Assembly (NCBI RefSeq): GCF_029626105.1
Contig: NZ_JARUBH010000009.1
Coordinates: forward strand, 5,518,001 to 5,582,000
DNA length: 64,000 nucleotides
Direction: 5' to 3'
From: Solwaraspora sp. WMMD792
Lineage (GTDB): Bacteria > Actinomycetota > Actinomycetes > Mycobacteriales > Micromonosporaceae
Shown here: positions 53,678 to 63,470 of the stretch, in pieces
Layout: each line of letters begins with the position of its first letter
Position numbering within the stretch: the stretch's first letter is position 1
Translations under genes and position numbers: made by a program
The notes under the pieces: generated by a model
What the model saw: only the letters and a program-made list of their open reading frames with translations
Databases searched by the model: none
Told to the model about the DNA's origin: nothing

Positions 53678-54274
53678 TTGGCGGACGACAGCTGGCTGGT
53701 CAACGAGACGATCGACGTCGACATCGAGCAGCTTGACGACTTCGCCCAGTGCGTGATGGACGAGCTGCGGCTCAACTTCCAGCCGAGCCTGGCGAGCGGC
53801 ATCAACCACATGCTCACCATCCCGGTGCCGTTCGGCGGGTCGGGGATGTCCGAGGGCCGGTTCTTCCAGGGCCGGCACGACGAGAACCGTGAGGCGGCCA
53901 CCCTGCTGCTCGGCGAGGTGGCCAAGGGCCTCGCCTCACTGGCGACCGCCGCCAAGTCGATCTCCGCCGAATACCTCGACGGCGACGCCCTGGTCGCGGC
54001 CGACCAGATGACCGTTTACACCGCGTTCTCCAATCTAGAAGGCGGCGAGACGCTCGACGATCTCTGGCAGGATCCGGAAAGCGGCGTCGAGGATCCGAGT
54101 CTGGTGGTCGATCCGGACGAGGAGACCTCCTCCTACGCCCCCGAAGCGGCCGACCGGGACCTGTCGCTGTACGAGGCCGAGACGATCGGTGAGGGCGACG
54201 GTGCCTACGACATCCGCGCCGACGACGAGGACATGCACGACGGTGAGCTCGACAGTCCGTCGGCCGATCACTGA
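53678..54274 (+). CDS. Type VII locus protein with acidic tail (putative substrate)
   Basis: 198 residues from a TTG start preceded by GGGGGAGGG. The N-terminal 115 residues are helical (DDFAQCVMDELRLNFQPSLA; LLLGEVAKGLASLATAAKSI) and could form a WXG100/PE-like hairpin. Residues 125-198 are strongly acidic and likely disordered. It is followed 31 bp later by the Pro-rich WXG-like protein, so the pair may be secreted together. Confidence 0.75.
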   Translation: MADDSWLVNETIDVDIEQLDDFAQCVMDELRLNFQPSLASGINHMLTIPVPFGGSGMSEGRFFQGRHDENREAATLLLGEVAKGLASLATAAKSISAEYLDGDALVAADQMTVYTAFSNLEGGETLDDLWQDPESGVEDPSLVVDPDEETSSYAPEAADRDLSLYEAETIGEGDGAYDIRADDEDMHDGELDSPSADH

Positions 54275-54305
54275 GCAGCGCGGATAGCGACGTCGAGGAG
54301 CGGGG

Positions 54306-55970
54306 ATGTCCGACGAGTACTTCGGCTGGCAGCCGGTGTCGATCCCGTACGTGAACGCCGTGAACGACTACGTCGTCCACGACTACTCGGATCCGAACCA
54401 GCGCTACGAACCCACCGTCTGGGACAAGGAAACGACCAACATCGAGACGATGTGGGGTTGGATCCAGAACGAGAGCGACGAGCGGGTGATCGCCGTCGCC
54501 GACATGTGGCACCGGATCGGCGTGCTGCTCGACAGCACCCGCACCAACCTGCAGCGGTACGCGACGGCGCTGGCTGCCAAGTGGCAGTCACCGGCCGGTG
54601 AGTACTTCATGCAACGGGTGGGCGCCACCCTCTACTCGCTCGACGAGTGGAAGGAGGCCGCCGACAGCAACCGCCGTGGCTTGGAGCAGCTGGCCGGCAA
54701 GATCGAGTCGACCCAGCAGGAGTTCCGCACCCTCTGGGAGCAGTACACCGTGGAGGCGGCCGACCCGGACAACGGCCTGCAGTGGTCCGACACGTACGAC
54801 TGGATCCCGGGCACCACCGGCCGGACCCGCAAAGACGTGATGGACGACTACTTCGAGCGCGCCCGGGACATCATCAAGCCGTTGGCCGACATGTACATCG
54901 ACGTGTACCTGAGCCACATCACCCGGGGCACCACCTTCCGGGGCCCGACCGACGCAGCGGTTGTCCACCCGTCGGTCGCTCCTCCCGGCGGCCCCGGGGC
55001 ACCGCCGCCCGGTGCGCCGCCGGGTGGTGCGCCGGGCGCACCACCCCGGCCGGAGTTCGCGGGGCGTGGCGAGCCGCCCACCGCTCCCGGGCTGGGCCGG
55101 AGCACGCCGTCACCCACGCCACCGCCGCCGGTGCCGGACGGGCTGCACCTGGCCGGGGGCACCGTCGCCCCGCCGACCGCGCCTCCTCCGGTGCCCAACC
55201 TCCCGCAGACCGGTGCCGGCCCGGCGCCGAGCCCGCCCCCGGCGGTAGCGCCACCCGGCGTCACCCCCGGGCCACGACCGGGGGCACCGGGGGTCAGCCG
55301 ACCCGGAGCACTGCCGCCGGGTGCGAACCGCCCGAATCCTCCGCTCCGGCCGCCCGGTCCGCCCCGGCCGGCGCTGCCCGGGGCCGGTGGTCCGCCGCCG
55401 AACAACCCGGCCAGCCGACGTCCGGCACCGCAGCGCCCGTCGCTGCCCGGCAGCACCGGACCGACGCCGGGTGGCTCCCGGCCGCCGGGGCCGACCGGCC
55501 GCCCCCCGGTCCGACCCACCCCACCGGCGGCGCCACAGTTGCCGGGCAGCACTGGCGGCCGCCCGGCTGGCGGCGCTGGCCGGCCAACCGCCCCACCGCC
55601 CAGCCTGGGCGGCCCACGCAGCCGCCCCGCCGCCCCGACTACCGGCGCTGCCCGGCTACCGCAGCCGGCCGCACCCGGCTCCGCCGGTCGGCCGGCCCCG
55701 GCTGCCCCACGGCTGTCCGGCCGGGCCGGGCCGACGAAGCCCGGCGGTGCCACCAAGGGCCCGGGTCCGGTGCTGGGCGGGCAACGGGGTGCCGGCCCAG
55801 CCGGTGGCACCGGTCGCACCAGCCGCAAGACCGACGACCGGCAGCAGACCTGGGAGTACGGCGACGGTGACGACGAGCTGTGGCAGACCGACCCGGCGGC
55901 TCCCGGCACCATCGACACCCCCGACGAGAAGCCGCCGCAGCAGCAGGGCCGGAGCCTGGGCCAGCGATGA
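54306..55970 (+). CDS. WXG-like protein with long Pro/Gly-rich tail
   Basis: 554 residues. Residues 1-215 are helical, with ALAAKWQSPAGEYFMQRVG near 95-110, the W-x-[SG]-P-A-G-x-x-F turn of PPE/WXG-type substrates. Residues 220-510 are Pro/Gly/Ala-rich and disordered, and the end is acidic (YGDGDDELWQTD). It resembles PPE-like or EspB-like exported proteins. It precedes the second mycosin gene. Confidence 0.82.
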   Translation: MSDEYFGWQPVSIPYVNAVNDYVVHDYSDPNQRYEPTVWDKETTNIETMWGWIQNESDERVIAVADMWHRIGVLLDSTRTNLQRYATALAAKWQSPAGEYFMQRVGATLYSLDEWKEAADSNRRGLEQLAGKIESTQQEFRTLWEQYTVEAADPDNGLQWSDTYDWIPGTTGRTRKDVMDDYFERARDIIKPLADMYIDVYLSHITRGTTFRGPTDAAVVHPSVAPPGGPGAPPPGAPPGGAPGAPPRPEFAGRGEPPTAPGLGRSTPSPTPPPPVPDGLHLAGGTVAPPTAPPPVPNLPQTGAGPAPSPPPAVAPPGVTPGPRPGAPGVSRPGALPPGANRPNPPLRPPGPPRPALPGAGGPPPNNPASRRPAPQRPSLPGSTGPTPGGSRPPGPTGRPPVRPTPPAAPQLPGSTGGRPAGGAGRPTAPPPSLGGPRSRPAAPTTGAARLPQPAAPGSAGRPAPAAPRLSGRAGPTKPGGATKGPGPVLGGQRGAGPAGGTGRTSRKTDDRQQTWEYGDGDDELWQTDPAAPGTIDTPDEKPPQQQGRSLGQR

Positions 55971-56077
55971 GGCCGGCAGACGGCCGAGCTGAGCCGGACG
56001 AAGCACCCGACGCAGTATCATCCGGGCACAGCGCCGGGTCGCCCGGCGACTACCCGACGGAGAGGTGTGCTCCGCCT

Positions 56078-57361
56078 ATGCGTGCTTCCCGGCGGTCGCT
56101 CGGTCTGGTGGCAGCCGGGCTGATCGGGCTGCTCGGCACGGTCCCGCTGCCCGCCGGGCCGGCACTGGCCGGCGAGATCCGGGACCAGTCCTGGCACGTC
56201 GAAGCGATGCGGCTGCCCGAGGTGCACCGGATCACCCAGGGCGAGGGGGTGACCGTCGCGGTGGTCGACACCGGCGTCGACGCCTCCCACCCCGACCTGC
56301 GGGACAACGTACTGCCCGGGGCCGACCTTCACGACCGCGACAGCAAGGGCCACGTCGACCGGCGCAACCACGGCACCGGGATGGCGTCGCTGATCGCCGG
56401 GCACGGGCACGGGCCCGACGGCCGTGACGGGGTGCTCGGGGTGGCGCCGAAGGCCAAGATCCTGCCCATCACGCTCTCCAGCCCGAAGACTGAGATCATC
56501 CTCCCCGAGTCCATCGCGCTCGGGATCAACAGGGCGGTCAACAGCGGCGCCGACATCATCAACGTCTCGCTCACCGGATCGTCCGACCCGGCGCTGGAGC
56601 GCGCCGTCGAAAGCGCCTACCGGCGCGGCGTCATCGTCGTCGCCGGCATCGGCAACCGCCTCGACGTGCTGATCGGCCAGCCGGCCCGCAGTGAGTGGAC
56701 CATCGCGGTGACCAGCAGCGGGCGGGACGGTGGGCTCAGCCCGGAGTCGATCCGCGCCGAGCAGACCCACATCGCCGCACCCGGCGAGGACATCATGCAA
56801 GCGTCCGCTGGCGGCGGCTACTACACGATGGACGGCGCCAGCTCCGCCACCGCGTTGGTGTCGGGGGCGTTCGCGCTGCTCAAGGCACGGTATCCGGACG
56901 AGGACCAGGGCAGACTGTTCCAACGCCTGGTCGGTACGGCGTACGACGCCGGGCCGCCCGGCAAGGATCTCGACTTCGGCTGGGGCATTCTGGACATTCA
57001 CGCCGCGCTCACCACCGAGCCGGACGACCGGGCCAGCCCACGGCCGTCGCCGACCGCCAGCGACCCGGTCGCCTATCTGCCACCCGAGCCGGGCTACGAG
57101 TTCGGGCTCGACGAACTGATCGGCATGCTGATCTTCTTCACCATCCTCGGCACGCTGGTCACCGGTGTCGTGCTGCTGATCCGGTGGCTGCGGCGCCGGG
57201 CGAGACGTCCGGCGGCCGCCCGGGACGGCCCACCGCCGGCGGCCGACGTCGGTGCACCGGTGGTGCCGGCACCGGCCGCCCAGGCCGGGCCCGATCAGCC
57301 GACCGGGGGCGAGCCGCCGACCGCCGAGGACGATTCGGTATGGTGTCCACCGAGCCGGTGA
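56078..57361 (+). CDS. mycP: Mycosin, type VII secretion subtilisin-like protease (2)
   Basis: 427 residues from ATG 56078. Signal peptide to about residue 30 (LVAAGLIGLLGTVPLPAGPA). Triad Asp in VAVVDTGVDASHP, His in NHGTGMASLIAG, Ser in DGASSATALVSG. A C-terminal helix (LIGMLIFFTILGTLVTGVVL) anchors it. Two mycosins in one locus suggest different partners; this one lies next to the Pro-rich substrate. Confidence 0.93.
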   Translation: MRASRRSLGLVAAGLIGLLGTVPLPAGPALAGEIRDQSWHVEAMRLPEVHRITQGEGVTVAVVDTGVDASHPDLRDNVLPGADLHDRDSKGHVDRRNHGTGMASLIAGHGHGPDGRDGVLGVAPKAKILPITLSSPKTEIILPESIALGINRAVNSGADIINVSLTGSSDPALERAVESAYRRGVIVVAGIGNRLDVLIGQPARSEWTIAVTSSGRDGGLSPESIRAEQTHIAAPGEDIMQASAGGGYYTMDGASSATALVSGAFALLKARYPDEDQGRLFQRLVGTAYDAGPPGKDLDFGWGILDIHAALTTEPDDRASPRPSPTASDPVAYLPPEPGYEFGLDELIGMLIFFTILGTLVTGVVLLIRWLRRRARRPAAARDGPPPAADVGAPVVPAPAAQAGPDQPTGGEPPTAEDDSVWCPPSR

Positions 57362-57807
57362 ACGTACCCGGTCCGGCTACCGCCACCCCCGCCGCCGGCC
57401 GACGGCGGCCACCTGTCGTCGTCGCCGCCGTACTGCTGACCATCCCCACCGCTGCCCTCTGGCTGGTCGCGGGTCTCGCGTTCCTGGTCGTCACCTACCG
57501 CGCCGAAGGTGACGCGAAATTCCTACTGTGGATCATCGCGTTCGCAATCTTCGGGCTCTGCCTGCTGCTGGTCTTGATGACCCTGGCCGGTATGCGGATC
57601 GTCTGGGTCGGCGGGCCGAACATGCTGCGGGCCCCGGCCGGGTTCACCGCCGGGCTGCTCCTCGTCGTGCTGGGCGGCCTGCTGCTGTTCGGCAAGGTTG
57701 AATACCACCCGACGATGCTGATGCCGATGGTCGTCGGTGCGCTGGCCGGACTGGCGGTGATCCTGCTGGCCACTCCGCCCGCACGGCGCTGGCTGGCTGA
57801 CCGGTAG
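57340..57807 (+). CDS. Four-helix membrane protein of the type VII locus
   Basis: 155 residues with four transmembrane helices (VVVAAVLLTIPTAALWLVAG; FLLWIIAFAIFGLCLLLVLM; FTAGLLLVVLGGLLLF; LMPMVVGALAGLAVILLA). Basic short ends. Overlaps the mycosin gene by 22 bases. Unrecognised; probably an accessory membrane subunit. Confidence 0.75.
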   Translation: MVSTEPVNVPGPATATPAAGRRRPPVVVAAVLLTIPTAALWLVAGLAFLVVTYRAEGDAKFLLWIIAFAIFGLCLLLVLMTLAGMRIVWVGGPNMLRAPAGFTAGLLLVVLGGLLLFGKVEYHPTMLMPMVVGALAGLAVILLATPPARRWLADR

Positions 57808-57814
57808 TCGCCGG

Positions 57815-59137
57815 TCAACCGATGCTCGCGGCCGCCGGCGGCTCGGCCGGCGGCGGGTCCACCGGCAGCCAGCGTCGACCGCTCCGGTCGAAGCGGGCCA
57901 GCAGCTCGTCACTGCCGTCCTGATGCAGCACGTGCAGCTCGGCCCCGTCCGGCACGGCCAGCGCCCGCTGCTGCGGCTGCTCGTCGAGCCAGGTCGCCGG
58001 GGTGTCCGGGCCGGGTTCCCACCGTACGACCGGAACCCACTCGTCGGCGGCGGTGAACGGCGACTCCGGCCCGAGCAGGCCCAACCGGGCGTACAGCCGC
58101 TTTGGGGTGTCCCGGCCCGAGCCGTGCCAGCGGTGCACCGGGCCGGCCATCCGGTCGTAGCCGTCCGCCACGTACGCGTGCAGGTGGCGGTGCGGGACGA
58201 CCAGCTGCATCCGGACCGGAACGTCCGGCTCCGCCTCGGCCCGGTCAACTTCGGTGCCCTCGGCCCGGTCCGCCTCGGTCACGGTCTGGGCCACATCCGC
58301 TTGGTCCGCCTCGGTCACGGTTCGGCGCAGCTCGTCGAGCCACTGGCTGACCTGCCGGACCGCCTCCCCGGGCAGGCTTACCGCCGAGGCGGTGCCCGGG
58401 TCGACGGCGAGCTGCCAGCCCGGGTCCGGCCAGTTCGCGAAGAGTCGCACGCTGGAGGCGACGACCGATGGCGGCGGCACGTCGAAGAGCTCAGCCAGCA
58501 TCGCCGGGGAGGTGAAGACCGGCACCGACGGTTGTCCCGCCTCGTCGGGCAGACACCACCAGGGGAACCGGGGGTCGGCCAGGTCGGTCGCGGCGGCATC
58601 GGGGTCGGCGTCCGGCAGCAGCGGTACGGTGAACTCGGCCCGCAGCAGGGCGGCCATCACCGCGTCCGGGTCCTCGGCCGCGACGGCGGCGCGCAGCGCC
58701 TGCGCGATGTCGCCGGCATCGGGTGCCGGTATCAGCTCCCGCAGCTGCCCGGCGGTGATCCGGTCGGCGATCGGCAGTCCCGGGTCGACCGCCAACCACC
58801 AGCTGTCGTCGGGGATCGTGGCGGCCACCTCGGCCAGGGTGACCGTCACGTACCGTACCGACTCGCCCGGTAGTCCGGCGGCGATGGCCTGCGGCGAGGT
58901 GAAGGCCAGCACGTGTGGAGCGCCGTCGTGTTCGACGGTGGGCCAGGCGAACGGTGCCTGACCGGCGGCGGTCTCTGCCGACACCGGCAGCAGCAGCGGC
59001 CCGGTGCCGAGCGCCGCCAGATAGCCCGCCAGGTCGGTGGCGGCGGCCATGCCCGACTCGGCTGCGGTGGCCGGTCGCCACCCGGCCGAGGCGAACTCGG
59101 ACAGCGGCTGCGGACCTGGCTCCGGGTCGGCGGTCAC
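57815..59137 (-). CDS. SseB-family protein with duplicated domain
   Basis: 440 residues. Two SseB_N-like units (GTGPLLLPVSAETAAGQ...VLAFTSPQAIAAGLPGE and FTVPLLPDAD...PVFTSPAMLAELFDVP) each followed by WWLAVDPGLPI / WQLAVDPGTAS. A third, unrelated domain fills residues 300-430. SseB-like proteins occur in actinobacterial type VII loci and may act as substrate chaperones or immunity factors. Its start overlaps the SUKH-3 gene stop by four bases. Confidence 0.78.
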   Translation of the reverse strand: MTADPEPGPQPLSEFASAGWRPATAAESGMAAATDLAGYLAALGTGPLLLPVSAETAAGQAPFAWPTVEHDGAPHVLAFTSPQAIAAGLPGESVRYVTVTLAEVAATIPDDSWWLAVDPGLPIADRITAGQLRELIPAPDAGDIAQALRAAVAAEDPDAVMAALLRAEFTVPLLPDADPDAAATDLADPRFPWWCLPDEAGQPSVPVFTSPAMLAELFDVPPPSVVASSVRLFANWPDPGWQLAVDPGTASAVSLPGEAVRQVSQWLDELRRTVTEADQADVAQTVTEADRAEGTEVDRAEAEPDVPVRMQLVVPHRHLHAYVADGYDRMAGPVHRWHGSGRDTPKRLYARLGLLGPESPFTAADEWVPVVRWEPGPDTPATWLDEQPQQRALAVPDGAELHVLHQDGSDELLARFDRSGRRWLPVDPPPAEPPAAASIG

Positions 59138-59625
59138 CAGCTGCCGTCCTCGGCGAGCCGGTGCGGCCGCTGCCCGAGGATCAGCACGGTGACGGCCTGC
59201 TCGACCGACCGGCCGAGAAACCAGTCGCCGCCGTGGTCCAGCACGAACACCCGCTGCCGGGCGTCGATGGCCAGGATGCCGGTGCCGTCCGCCTCGACGC
59301 CGAGCGGGCTGACCGGCACGCCCAGCGTGTCGGCGAGTACGGCGAGGGTGGCGACGGTGTGCACGGCGCGCAGCGGATCGAGGTGGACCGTGCTCGGTGC
59401 GACCGCCTCGCCAGGGCCGTCCGGTTCGACGTACAGGCCGCCGAACTCGGCGTACGCCTCGATCGCGGGACCGACCACGGTGTGCTGCCGCCCGTCGGGT
59501 CCGGCGTGCCCGGCGACCCGCAGTGCCCAGTCGCGGCCCCGCTGCTCGTCGCGTCGGCCGGGCTGCCAGCCGGCCCGGGTCAGGGCGGCCAGCACCTCCG
59601 ACGGGAACCGGTCGTCGCCGGGCAT
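59134..59625 (-). CDS. SUKH-3 family immunity protein
   Basis: 163 residues. [39 protein letters not shown] and [20 protein letters not shown] are the SUKH-3 pattern. It starts at the TGATG overlap with the YwqJ-like gene, so the two are coupled, as expected for a toxin or effector with its immunity. Confidence 0.83.
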   Translation of the reverse strand: MPGDDRFPSEVLAALTRAGWQPGRRDEQRGRDWALRVAGHAGPDGRQHTVVGPAIEAYAEFGGLYVEPDGPGEAVAPSTVHLDPLRAVHTVATLAVLADTLGVPVSPLGVEADGTGILAIDARQRVFVLDHGGDWFLGRSVEQAVTVLILGQRPHRLAEDGSW

Positions 59626-60008
59626 CAGAGCGCCTCCACTGCGAACCAGTCGAGCAGTTGGCGGCAGGACCGGCACGGGGCTACCGCCGTACCGTGGGCC
59701 GGATCGTCCGGTTCGCGGATCAGGGTGACCCGGATCCGGGCACCCCACAGCGCCGCCCGGGCCGCGGCCGGCGACAGCTCGGTGCCGGGCTGGCCCTGCT
59801 GTACGGCGTACAGCCGGTCGGAGATCAGCACCGGCTCGGCGCACCAGCCGACGAAGCGTTCCCGCTGACCGACCGGAAGTTCGTCCAGGATCCGCCGGAC
59901 CAGCGGGTGCAGCTGCGGGAGGTGGTCGCCGCGGACCGAGGTGTGGGTGTGGACCTCGCCGTCGACCAGCAGAGCGGCTGCCGTCAACGGCAGCATGCGT
60001 ACCGCCAT
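59625..60008 (-). CDS. Free-standing YwqJ-like deaminase
   Basis: 127 residues. [20 protein letters not shown] supplies Cys-Ala-Glu and [13 protein letters not shown] supplies Cys-x-x-Cys, as in YwqJ-type deaminases. No export domain, so it is either an intracellular enzyme or a spare toxin cassette. It is related to the deaminase domain of the large toxin. First gene of a three-gene minus-strand operon. Confidence 0.78.
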   Translation of the reverse strand: MAVRMLPLTAAALLVDGEVHTHTSVRGDHLPQLHPLVRRILDELPVGQRERFVGWCAEPVLISDRLYAVQQGQPGTELSPAAARAALWGARIRVTLIREPDDPAHGTAVAPCRSCRQLLDWFAVEAL

Positions 60009-60224
60009 CACGCTCTCCTTCGCCGTCCGGTCGGGGCCAGCCGGGGCCGGTCGGGGCCCTGGGATTCCGCCGTAGAGCGTAGACAACCGGTGCCGGTCGC
60101 TGCTGCCTGCTGCGGACCGGCGACGACGCGGTCGTTCAGACGCGGTCGGTCACCGGACACCGGGTCTGGTGGCGCTGCGATATCGTCGAAATCCCCTGTC
60201 CCGCCGCGTACGAAGCCCGGAGCC

Positions 60225-61904
60225 ATGACGCGCACCCTCTCGGTCAGTCCGGACCAGCCAGGCGCCTATCAGTCGATCGGTGACGCGCTCGCGGCAGCGT
60301 CCGACGGGTCGGTGGTGGCCGTCGCTCCCGGCACCTACTACGAGGCATTATTCGTCAATGAGCGACAGATCACTGTGGTCGCCGCGCAGGGTGCCGGGTC
60401 GGTGACCGTCGACGCCTCCGCCGGTAACTATCCGACCGTGTCTGCCAACGGCGGCGCCCTCGAACTGCGTGACCTGGTGCTGCTGGCCGGCGACGCGCCG
60501 GCGGTGGCGGTCGACCGGGCCCGGCTGACCATGGCCGGCTGCCAACTGCGGGCCGGGTTCGGTGCTGGCGTCGTGATCGGCAACCGGTCGAGTTTCACGC
60601 TGACCCGGTGCACGGTCACCGGGGCGCGGCACGGCCTGGTGGTCGAGGATTCGGACGGCGACGTCGACGGTTGCGAGTTCACCGACCTTGCCGAGGACGG
60701 CGTCATCGTGCGGATCGGAGCCGCGCCCACCATCCGGGCGTCGTCCATCACCGGCTGCGGCAACCGGGGCGTCTACGTCTACCAGCACGGCCGCCCGGTG
60801 TTGGAGACGTGCGAGATCTCCCGGACCGGCGGGGCCGGGGTCGCAGTCGCCCACCAGAGCGCGCCGACGCTGCGGCGCTGCCGGATCCGCGACACCCGTG
60901 GGCCGGCGGTCTCCTTTGGTCGTGGCTGTGCGGGCCGCGTCGAGGAGTGCAGCACCGAGAACACGGCGACGCCGGCGTTCGACATCGCCGACGGTGCCGA
61001 GCCGACCATCGTCACCGGTACGGCGAGCCGGCGTGCGGTGTTCGGCGCGGCCGCCGCCGCGTCGGCCGGCGGGCAGGACACCGCCCGTACCGAGGAGTTG
61101 CTGGCCGAGCTCGACGCGATGGTCGGCCTGGAGTCGGTCAAGGATGAGGTGCGCGGGCTGATCGACGAGATCCAGGTGAACGAGTGGCGGCGCGGCGCGG
61201 GTCTGCCGGTGAGCGCGGTGAGCCATCACCTGATCTTCGCGGGCGCGCCGGGCACCGGTAAGACGACGGTGGCCCGGATCTACGGTGAGCTGCTGGCCGC
61301 GCTGGGGGTGCTGTCCGGCGGGCCGTTCCGTGAGGTGTCCCGGCGCGACCTGGTCGGGCAGTACCTGGGCCACACGGCGGAGAAGACGGCCGCCGTGTTC
61401 GAGCAGGCCAGAGGCGGTGTGCTCTTCGTCGATGAGGCGTACACCCTGTCCCGGTCGTTCGGCAGTGGCGGGGATTTCGGTCAGGAGGCGATCGACACGC
61501 TGGTCAAGCTGATGGAGGACCACCGGGACGAGATCGCGGTGATCGCCGCCGGCTACACCGGGGAGATGCGGCAGTTCCTCGACGCCAACCCGGGCCTGGC
61601 GTCCCGGTTCGCCAGGACGATCGAGTTCGGCAACTACACCCCGGAGCAGTTGGTGGTGATCGTCGAGCGGATGGCGGCGAACGACGAGTATCTGCTCGCC
61701 GCCGCAGTGCCGGAGGTCCTGCTCGGACACTTTTCGACGGTGCCACGGGACGAGAGCTTCGGCAACGCCCGCGAGGCGCGCAAGCTCTTCGAGGGGGTAC
61801 GCAAGGCGCAGGCGCAGCGGCTGCGCCAGTCCGGCCAGCGGCCCAGCCTGGACGAGCTGCGTACGGTGACCGAGGCCGACGTCCGTACGGCGACCGGACG
61901 CTGA
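60225..61904 (+). CDS. eccA: EccA/CbxX-like AAA ATPase with beta-helix N-terminus
   Basis: 559 residues. Residues 1-270 are a right-handed parallel beta-helix (repeated short strands such as [40 protein letters not shown]). Residues 300-559 are a CbbX/EccA AAA domain: [16 protein letters not shown] near 338-352, [15 protein letters not shown] near 400, [10 protein letters not shown] with Arg finger. EccA usually has a TPR N-terminus; here a beta-helix replaces it and may grip substrates. Cytoplasmic. It is followed four bases later by eccE. Confidence 0.88.
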   Translation: MTRTLSVSPDQPGAYQSIGDALAAASDGSVVAVAPGTYYEALFVNERQITVVAAQGAGSVTVDASAGNYPTVSANGGALELRDLVLLAGDAPAVAVDRARLTMAGCQLRAGFGAGVVIGNRSSFTLTRCTVTGARHGLVVEDSDGDVDGCEFTDLAEDGVIVRIGAAPTIRASSITGCGNRGVYVYQHGRPVLETCEISRTGGAGVAVAHQSAPTLRRCRIRDTRGPAVSFGRGCAGRVEECSTENTATPAFDIADGAEPTIVTGTASRRAVFGAAAAASAGGQDTARTEELLAELDAMVGLESVKDEVRGLIDEIQVNEWRRGAGLPVSAVSHHLIFAGAPGTGKTTVARIYGELLAALGVLSGGPFREVSRRDLVGQYLGHTAEKTAAVFEQARGGVLFVDEAYTLSRSFGSGGDFGQEAIDTLVKLMEDHRDEIAVIAAGYTGEMRQFLDANPGLASRFARTIEFGNYTPEQLVVIVERMAANDEYLLAAAVPEVLLGHFSTVPRDESFGNAREARKLFEGVRKAQAQRLRQSGQRPSLDELRTVTEADVRTATGR

Positions 61905-61907
61905 GCG

Positions 61908-63470
61908 ATGGCGACCGACCCCGGCACCTCCGCCGACCAGTCTCCGGGTGCACCGGCGGGCTGGCAGCAGTGGGCACCGCCCCGACAACGCGACGCCGCG
62001 CCGATGCCCGCACCGGCACCGCCACCCGCAGCCGCACCGCCGACCGTGGGCGTGGCCGGTTCGGCCCCCACCTCGGAGCTGCCGACGGTCCGCGCTGCGG
62101 GGCTGTCCACCGGGCAGGTCGCGGCCCGGTCCGCAGCGGCTCCGGCTCCTGCGCTGGCGGCGCGGGCCGCCGTGCCGGTGCCGCCGACCGCGTCGGGTAC
62201 GAGCCGGTCGCCGGCCGCCGCGACGGCCGGCGTCGTCGGCTCGGCGGCTGCCGCACTGGCCGCCTCGGCTCCCGTAGCGGCGTCGGGCAGCCGGATCCGG
62301 CCCCGGCGGGTCCGCCCCGGCACCGGCCCGTTCGCCATCGGGCAGCTGGTCTACTGGCAACTGGCGGCGACCGTGCTGCTCGTCGCGTACCAGCGGGGGC
62401 CGGTCGTGACGCTGGTGACGGCTGCGGCGCTGGCGCTGCTGCTGGCACCGACGGTGGTTCGGCTGCGCGGGCGGTGGCTCTACCAGTGGATGGCGGTGTG
62501 GTTGCGGTACCGGCTGCGGCCCCGGCGGCTGCCGGCCGGTGGCGGCAACCGGGCGACGGGCCTGCTGCGGTTCGTGGAGCCGACCGCCATAGTGGACGAT
62601 GTTACGGTCAGCGGCCGGACGATGGCGACGATCAGTCACCGGGGTGGCGTCTGCGCCGTCCTGGAGCTCGACCCTGCCGACGGTTCGCTGTTCGTCGGCT
62701 CGGCACTCAGTCTGCCGTCCCCGGCGGCGCTGCTGCCGGCGCCGGATCCGGCCGCCCCGCCGACCTCGGTGCAGCTGCTCGTCCAGGTCGCGGCGGCCCC
62801 CCGCGCGCACACCGGACGAGGGCTGGTGGAGCGCTCCTACCGGGAGCTGACCGGCGGTGACGTGCCGGCCCGCCGGCGGGCCTGGTTGGTGCTCCAGGTG
62901 ATGCGCACGCCGGACGGCTACACCGATCGGGAGCTGGCACCAGCGCTGATGTCGTCGGTCCGGCGGGTCCAGCGCCAGCTGAAACAGGACCGGGTGCCGG
63001 CCCGGCTGCTGGGCGGCGACGATCTGCTGACCGCCGTCGGCTACCTGGCGCAGCTGCCCAGCCGGCTGGACGGCGGCAACGTCTACGGCACCGCCAGCAA
63101 CCGGGTCGCCGGCGAGGAGACCTGGCAGGCGTGGTGGAGCGGCGAGGTGCCGCAGGTCTGCCGCCGGCTGCTGCGCTGGCCGGAGCTGCCGTGGCAGCTG
63201 GACGACGTGTTGCGGCAGCTGCCGATGGTCGACACGGTGGTGTCGGTCGCCGTCGCCCGGGAGCCGGGGCATCCGACCGAGACCGCCGCCGGGGACGTGA
63301 CGGTGTCGGCCGCGGTCCGGCTCACCGCCGCCGACGTGACGACGCTGGCCGTCGGCGACCAGGCACTGACCGAGGCGGTACGCGAACGCGGCGGGCTCAC
63401 CGAGCGGATCGACGGTGAGCATGTCCGTGGGCTGGCCGCCACCCTGCCGCTCGGGGGGTTCCTGCCGTGA
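61908..63470 (+). CDS. eccE: Type VII secretion protein EccE
   Basis: 520 residues. The first 140 are Ala/Pro-rich and disordered. Two membrane helices follow (LVYWQLAATVLLVAYQ; VTLVTAAALALLLAPTVV), then the EccE domain (WLYQWMAVWLRYRLRPRRLP; WLVLQVMRTPDGYTDRELAP). EccE caps the periphery of the ESX membrane complex. Stop overlaps the next gene (GTGA). Confidence 0.9.
   Translation: MATDPGTSADQSPGAPAGWQQWAPPRQRDAAPMPAPAPPPAAAPPTVGVAGSAPTSELPTVRAAGLSTGQVAARSAAAPAPALAARAAVPVPPTASGTSRSPAAATAGVVGSAAAALAASAPVAASGSRIRPRRVRPGTGPFAIGQLVYWQLAATVLLVAYQRGPVVTLVTAAALALLLAPTVVRLRGRWLYQWMAVWLRYRLRPRRLPAGGGNRATGLLRFVEPTAIVDDVTVSGRTMATISHRGGVCAVLELDPADGSLFVGSALSLPSPAALLPAPDPAAPPTSVQLLVQVAAAPRAHTGRGLVERSYRELTGGDVPARRRAWLVLQVMRTPDGYTDRELAPALMSSVRRVQRQLKQDRVPARLLGGDDLLTAVGYLAQLPSRLDGGNVYGTASNRVAGEETWQAWWSGEVPQVCRRLLRWPELPWQLDDVLRQLPMVDTVVSVAVAREPGHPTETAAGDVTVSAAVRLTAADVTTLAVGDQALTEAVRERGGLTERIDGEHVRGLAATLPLGGFLP

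Noticed and set aside
60348-63422. Stop-free minus-strand frame of 1,024 codons opposite eccA and eccE
   Set aside because: No domain signals; both plus-strand genes are well-supported type VII components.
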